DNA from: Paenarthrobacter nicotinovorans
Lineage (GTDB): Bacteria > Actinomycetota > Actinomycetes > Actinomycetales > Micrococcaceae
Direction of reading: 5' to 3'
Assembly (NCBI RefSeq): GCF_007670255.1
Contig: NZ_SZVS01000002.1
Span: forward strand, 310,001 to 374,000
DNA length: 64,000 nucleotides
In this document: in pieces, positions 60,028 to 64,000 of the stretch
Layout of the letters: each line of letters starts with the position of its first letter
Numbering within the stretch: the first letter of the stretch is position 1
Position numbers and translations under genes: made by a program
Notes under the pieces: model-generated
Databases searched by the model: none
Seen by the model: the letters and a program-made list of their open reading frames with translations, nothing else
What the model was told of the DNA's origin: nothing

Positions 60028-63000
60028 TTGGTCGCCTCGAGCACCTCTAATAACGAAACCGCTAACACGGCAAGCACCGATGGTGCCACCCGTCGCCTCT
60101 CATTCGCAAAGATTCACGAACCACTTGATGTTCCGAATCTTCTCGCCCTGCAGACGGACAGCTTTGACTGGCTCGTCGGAAACGAACGCTGGCAGGCGCG
60201 GGTAGCGAAGGCTGTCGAGGAGGGCGACCTCAGCGTCGCCACCACCTCCGGACTTGCCGACATCTTCGAAGAGATCTCCCCTATCGAGGACTTCCAGGGC
60301 ACCATGTCCCTGAGCTTCTCCGAGCCGGAGTTCGCTGATCCGAAGTACACCATGGCCGAATGCAAAGACCGTGACGCCACCTACTCGGCCCCGCTGTACG
60401 TCAAGGCCGAGTTCATGAACAACAACACGGGCGAAATCAAGCAGCAGACCGTGTTCATGGGCGACTTCCCCCTCATGACTGAGAAGGGTACGTTCGTCGT
60501 CAACGGCACCGAGCGTGTTGTTGTCTCCCAGCTGGTCCGTTCCCCGGGTGCCTACTTCGAGCGCGCCGCTGACAAGACCAGTGACAAGGACATCTTCACC
60601 GCGAAGATCATCCCATCCCGTGGTGCTTGGTTCGAGCTCGAAATCGACAAGCGCGACCAGGTCGGTGTCCGCCTCGACCGCAAGCGCAAGCAGTCGGTAA
60701 CGGTTCTCCTGAAGGCCCTCGGCTGGACCGAAGGCCAGATCCTGGAAGAGTTCGGCCAGTACGACTCCATGCGCGCGACGCTGGAGAAGGACGCCACCGA
60801 GACCCGCGAAGACGCGCTTCTGGACATCTACCGCAAGCTGCGTCCGGGCGAGCCGCCCACAGTCGAGGCTGCCCAGTCCCTGCTGGACAACCTGTACTTC
60901 AACCCCAAGCGCTACGATCTGGCCAAGGTTGGCCGTTACAAGATCAACCGCAAGCTTGGCATCGACCGCTCCCTTGGTGACAAGGAAGCATCGGTCCTGC
61001 ACGTTGAAGACATCGTTGCCATGATCAAGTTCCTCGTTGCGCTCCACGCCGGCGAGAAGACCATCATGGGCAAGCGCGACGGCGAAGACCACGAGCTCCG
61101 CGTCGACATCGATGACATCGACCACTTCGGCAACCGTCGCATCCGCGCCGTGGGCGAACTGATCGAGAACCAGGTCCGCACCGGTCTGTCCCGCATGGAA
61201 CGCGTCGTCCGCGAACGCATGACCACGCAGGACGTCGAGGCCATTACGCCGCAGACGCTGATCAACATCCGTCCCGTTGTGGCAGCGATCAAGGAGTTCT
61301 TCGGAACGTCCCAGCTGTCCCAGTTCATGGACCAGAACAACCCGCTCTCGGGTCTGACCCACAAGCGCCGCCTGTCGGCACTTGGCCCGGGTGGTCTGTC
61401 CCGTGACCGCGCAGGCATGGAAGTTCGAGACGTTCACCCGTCCCACTACGGACGTATGTGCCCCATCGAAACCCCTGAAGGTCCGAACATCGGTCTGATC
61501 GGTTCGCTGGCTTCCTACGGCCGCATCAACCCGTTCGGCTTCATCGAGACCCCGTACCGCAAGGTGTCCAACGGTGTTGTCTCCGACGACGTCGAATACC
61601 TGACGGCAGATGACGAAGCCGAGGTCCTTATCGCACAGGCCAACGCTCCGCTGGATGCTGACAAGAAGTTCTCCGAGGAGACCGTCCTTGTCCGTGCCCG
61701 TGGTGGTGGAGGCGAGCCCGTTCTGGTGCCCGCTGCAGATGTCCAGTTCATGGACGTTTCCCCGCGCCAGATGGTGTCCGTTGCAACGGCACTGATCCCG
61801 TTCCTCGAGCATGACGATGCCAACCGTGCACTCATGGGTGCCAACATGCAGCGCCAGGCCGTGCCGCTGGTCCGTTCCGAGGCTCCTTTCGTGGGCACCG
61901 GCATGGAGCGCGCAGCAGCCGTCGACGCCGGTGACGTTGTCATCGCGAAGAAGGCAGGTGTGGTCACCGAGGTTTCCGCCGAGCTCGTTGTCATGATCAA
62001 CGACGACGGTACCGAGACCAACTACCGCATCAACAAGTTCGCCCGTTCCAACCAGGGCAACTGCTACAACCACCGTGTCCTGGTCAACGAAGGCCAGCGC
62101 CTGGAGGTTGGCGGCATCATCGCTGACGGTCCCGCAACGGACCAGGGTGAGCTCGCCCTCGGAAAGAACCTGCTCGTGGCATTCATGTCATGGGAAGGCC
62201 ACAACTTCGAGGACGCCATCATCCTTTCGCAGCGCATTGTTGCCGAGGACGTTCTTTCCTCCATCCACATCGAGGAGCACGAAATCGATGCCCGCGACAC
62301 CAAGCTTGGTGCCGAGGAAATCACCCGTGACATCCCCAACGTGTCCGAGGAAGTCCTGGCAGGCCTGGACGAGCGCGGCATCATCCACATCGGTGCCGAG
62401 GTTGAAGCAGGCGACATCCTGGTAGGCAAGGTCACCCCCAAGGGTGAAACCGAACTGACCCCGGAAGAACGCCTTCTGCGCGCCATCTTCGGTGAGAAGT
62501 CCCGCGAAGTCCGCGACACCTCCCTGAAGGTGCCCCACGGCGAGTCCGGTACGGTCATCGGCGTGCGCGTCTTCGACCGCGACAACGACGACGAACTGCC
62601 CCCGGGCGTGAACCAGCTGGTCCGCGTCTACGTTGCAGCCAAGCGCAAGATCACCGACGGCGACAAGCTCGCCGGCCGTCACGGCAACAAGGGTGTTATC
62701 TCCAAGATCCTTCCGGTCGAGGACATGCCCTTCCTTGCAGACGGTACCCCGGTGGACATCGTCCTGAACCCGCTTGGTGTTCCGGGTCGAATGAACGTTG
62801 GCCAGGTTCTGGAAACCCACCTCGGTTGGGTTGCCAAGACCGGTTGGAAGATCGAAGGCGAGCCGGAGTGGGTCAAGAACCTCCCGAACCTGCCCCGTGA
62901 AACCGGCCAGACCACCGTTGCCACCCCGGTGTTCGATGGCGCCCGTGAAGAAGAAATCACCGGCCTGCTTGACTCCACCAACGTGACCCGCGATGGCGAC

Positions 63001-63534
63001 CGCCTGATCGACTCCTCCGGCAAGACCCGTCTGTTCGACGGCCGCTCCGGCGAGCCGTTCCCGGACCCTATCTCCGTCGGTTACATGTACATCCTGAAGC
63101 TCCACCACCTGGTGGACGACAAGATCCACGCCCGCTCCACCGGCCCGTACTCCATGATCACGCAGCAGCCGCTGGGTGGTAAGGCACAGTTCGGTGGCCA
63201 GCGCTTCGGTGAAATGGAAGTGTGGGCGCTCGAAGCCTACGGTGCCGCCTACACGCTTCAGGAACTCCTCACGATCAAGTCCGATGACATCCATGGTCGT
63301 GTGAAGGTCTACGAAGCCATCGTCAAGGGCGAAAACATCCCTGAGCCTGGCGTTCCCGAGTCCTTCAAGGTCTTGATCAAGGAAATGCAGTCGTTGTGCC
63401 TGAACGTGGAAGTTCTTTCCACGGACGGAACCACCATCGAGATGCGTGACTCTGATGACGCAGTCTTCACGGCTGCGGAAGAACTGGGTATCGATCTGTC
63501 CCGCGCAGAGCCCAGTTCCGTAGAAGAGGTCTAG
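60028..63534 (+). CDS. rpoB: DNA-directed RNA polymerase subunit beta
   Basis: 1,168 aa. Begins [16 protein letters not shown]; the TTG at 60028 follows GGAAGGA at good spacing (a GTG at 60013 precedes it). The rifampicin region reads [20 protein letters not shown] then [19 protein letters not shown], with the His and Ser residues of the usual resistance positions unmutated. Later conserved blocks such as [14 protein letters not shown] and [13 protein letters not shown] are present. Followed by rpoC after 104 bases. Confidence 0.98.
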   Translation: MVASSTSNNETANTASTDGATRRLSFAKIHEPLDVPNLLALQTDSFDWLVGNERWQARVAKAVEEGDLSVATTSGLADIFEEISPIEDFQGTMSLSFSEPEFADPKYTMAECKDRDATYSAPLYVKAEFMNNNTGEIKQQTVFMGDFPLMTEKGTFVVNGTERVVVSQLVRSPGAYFERAADKTSDKDIFTAKIIPSRGAWFELEIDKRDQVGVRLDRKRKQSVTVLLKALGWTEGQILEEFGQYDSMRATLEKDATETREDALLDIYRKLRPGEPPTVEAAQSLLDNLYFNPKRYDLAKVGRYKINRKLGIDRSLGDKEASVLHVEDIVAMIKFLVALHAGEKTIMGKRDGEDHELRVDIDDIDHFGNRRIRAVGELIENQVRTGLSRMERVVRERMTTQDVEAITPQTLINIRPVVAAIKEFFGTSQLSQFMDQNNPLSGLTHKRRLSALGPGGLSRDRAGMEVRDVHPSHYGRMCPIETPEGPNIGLIGSLASYGRINPFGFIETPYRKVSNGVVSDDVEYLTADDEAEVLIAQANAPLDADKKFSEETVLVRARGGGGEPVLVPAADVQFMDVSPRQMVSVATALIPFLEHDDANRALMGANMQRQAVPLVRSEAPFVGTGMERAAAVDAGDVVIAKKAGVVTEVSAELVVMINDDGTETNYRINKFARSNQGNCYNHRVLVNEGQRLEVGGIIADGPATDQGELALGKNLLVAFMSWEGHNFEDAIILSQRIVAEDVLSSIHIEEHEIDARDTKLGAEEITRDIPNVSEEVLAGLDERGIIHIGAEVEAGDILVGKVTPKGETELTPEERLLRAIFGEKSREVRDTSLKVPHGESGTVIGVRVFDRDNDDELPPGVNQLVRVYVAAKRKITDGDKLAGRHGNKGVISKILPVEDMPFLADGTPVDIVLNPLGVPGRMNVGQVLETHLGWVAKTGWKIEGEPEWVKNLPNLPRETGQTTVATPVFDGAREEEITGLLDSTNVTRDGDRLIDSSGKTRLFDGRSGEPFPDPISVGYMYILKLHHLVDDKIHARSTGPYSMITQQPLGGKAQFGGQRFGEMEVWALEAYGAAYTLQELLTIKSDDIHGRVKVYEAIVKGENIPEPGVPESFKVLIKEMQSLCLNVEVLSTDGTTIEMRDSDDAVFTAAEELGIDLSRAEPSSVEEV

Positions 63535-63614
63535 CAGCGGTTCCGGCGGGCGGTGCTCAACCACTGTCCGCCGGATCAGCTCCCTCTTCCCGTAACCAAG
63601 ACTTCAGAATTTAG

Positions 63615-64000
<386 letters not shown>

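Noticed and set aside
60100..62073. 657-codon minus-strand frame inside rpoB
   Set aside because: Shadow of rpoB with no start signal or recognisable motif; the same applies to 62188-63564.

Overview
The window looks like a chromosomal core region of a high-G+C actinobacterium of the Arthrobacter/Paenarthrobacter group (Micrococcaceae). Supporting signs are mycothiol synthase (MshD), a GlnR-type orphan regulator, the secE-nusG-rplKA-rplJL-rpoBC order, frequent GTG/TTG starts and strong G/C third-position bias. The genus is an inference from gene content and protein style; no search was run. I saw no integrase, transposase, phage gene, CRISPR array or rRNA. Three tRNA genes (Thr, Met, Trp) are present.

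Layout. 1-4.3 kb: the end of an unknown gene, a DEAD-box RNA helicase with a long structured leader, a LysM protein, tRNA-Thr and tRNA-Met, and an NAD(P)-binding protein. 4.4-13.4 kb: a Na+/H+ antiporter, then an oligosaccharide uptake and hydrolysis locus (ROK repressor, lipoprotein, two permeases, GH13 glucosidase, aldo/keto reductase) marked by AT-rich palindromic operators. 13.5-17.3 kb: a minus-strand sulfonate/taurine ABC system with a TauD-like dioxygenase. 17.7-25 kb: a CitE-like lyase, a DUF2797 protein, a HadA/HadB-like hydratase pair, an MFS protein, MurB and an AlkZ-like winged-helix protein. 25-32.4 kb: an AbiEi-like/DUF559 fusion, Asd, then a tightly coupled minus-strand operon (multi-span membrane protein, YtrA-type GntR regulator, ThyA, FolA). 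31.5-36.7 kb: NUDIX-phosphatase, polyphosphate kinase, MshD with a previously untracked 51-codon upstream ORF, and GlnR. 37-43 kb: small membrane proteins, a nitrobindin-like barrel, a flavodoxin-like reductase, YgfZ, an ankyrin protein and a PadR/DHA2 efflux pair. 43-49.6 kb: GNAT, PfkA, and a PspC/toastrack locus with a divergent PspC-histidine kinase and response regulator. 49.8-64 kb: an aminotransferase, tRNA-Trp, then secE, nusG, rplK, rplA, two tandem GNAT acetyltransferase paralogues, rplJ, rplL, a YbaK deacylase, a thiolase, rpoB and the start of rpoC.

Recurring themes. Many solitary genes have a TANNNT -10 hexamer about 6 nt before the start codon and no Shine-Dalgarno, which predicts leaderless transcripts. 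Several operons are joined by ATGA overlaps. Convergent gene pairs are separated by long near-perfect inverted repeats (19 bp with one mismatch; 27 bp perfect; 18 bp perfect inside a coding tail).

The most unusual items are the small ORF in front of mshD, the AbiEi/DUF559 gene with its own 18-bp palindrome and a coding tail that doubles as the asd terminator, the GNAT pair inserted between rplKA and rplJL, and the PspC-centred signalling locus.
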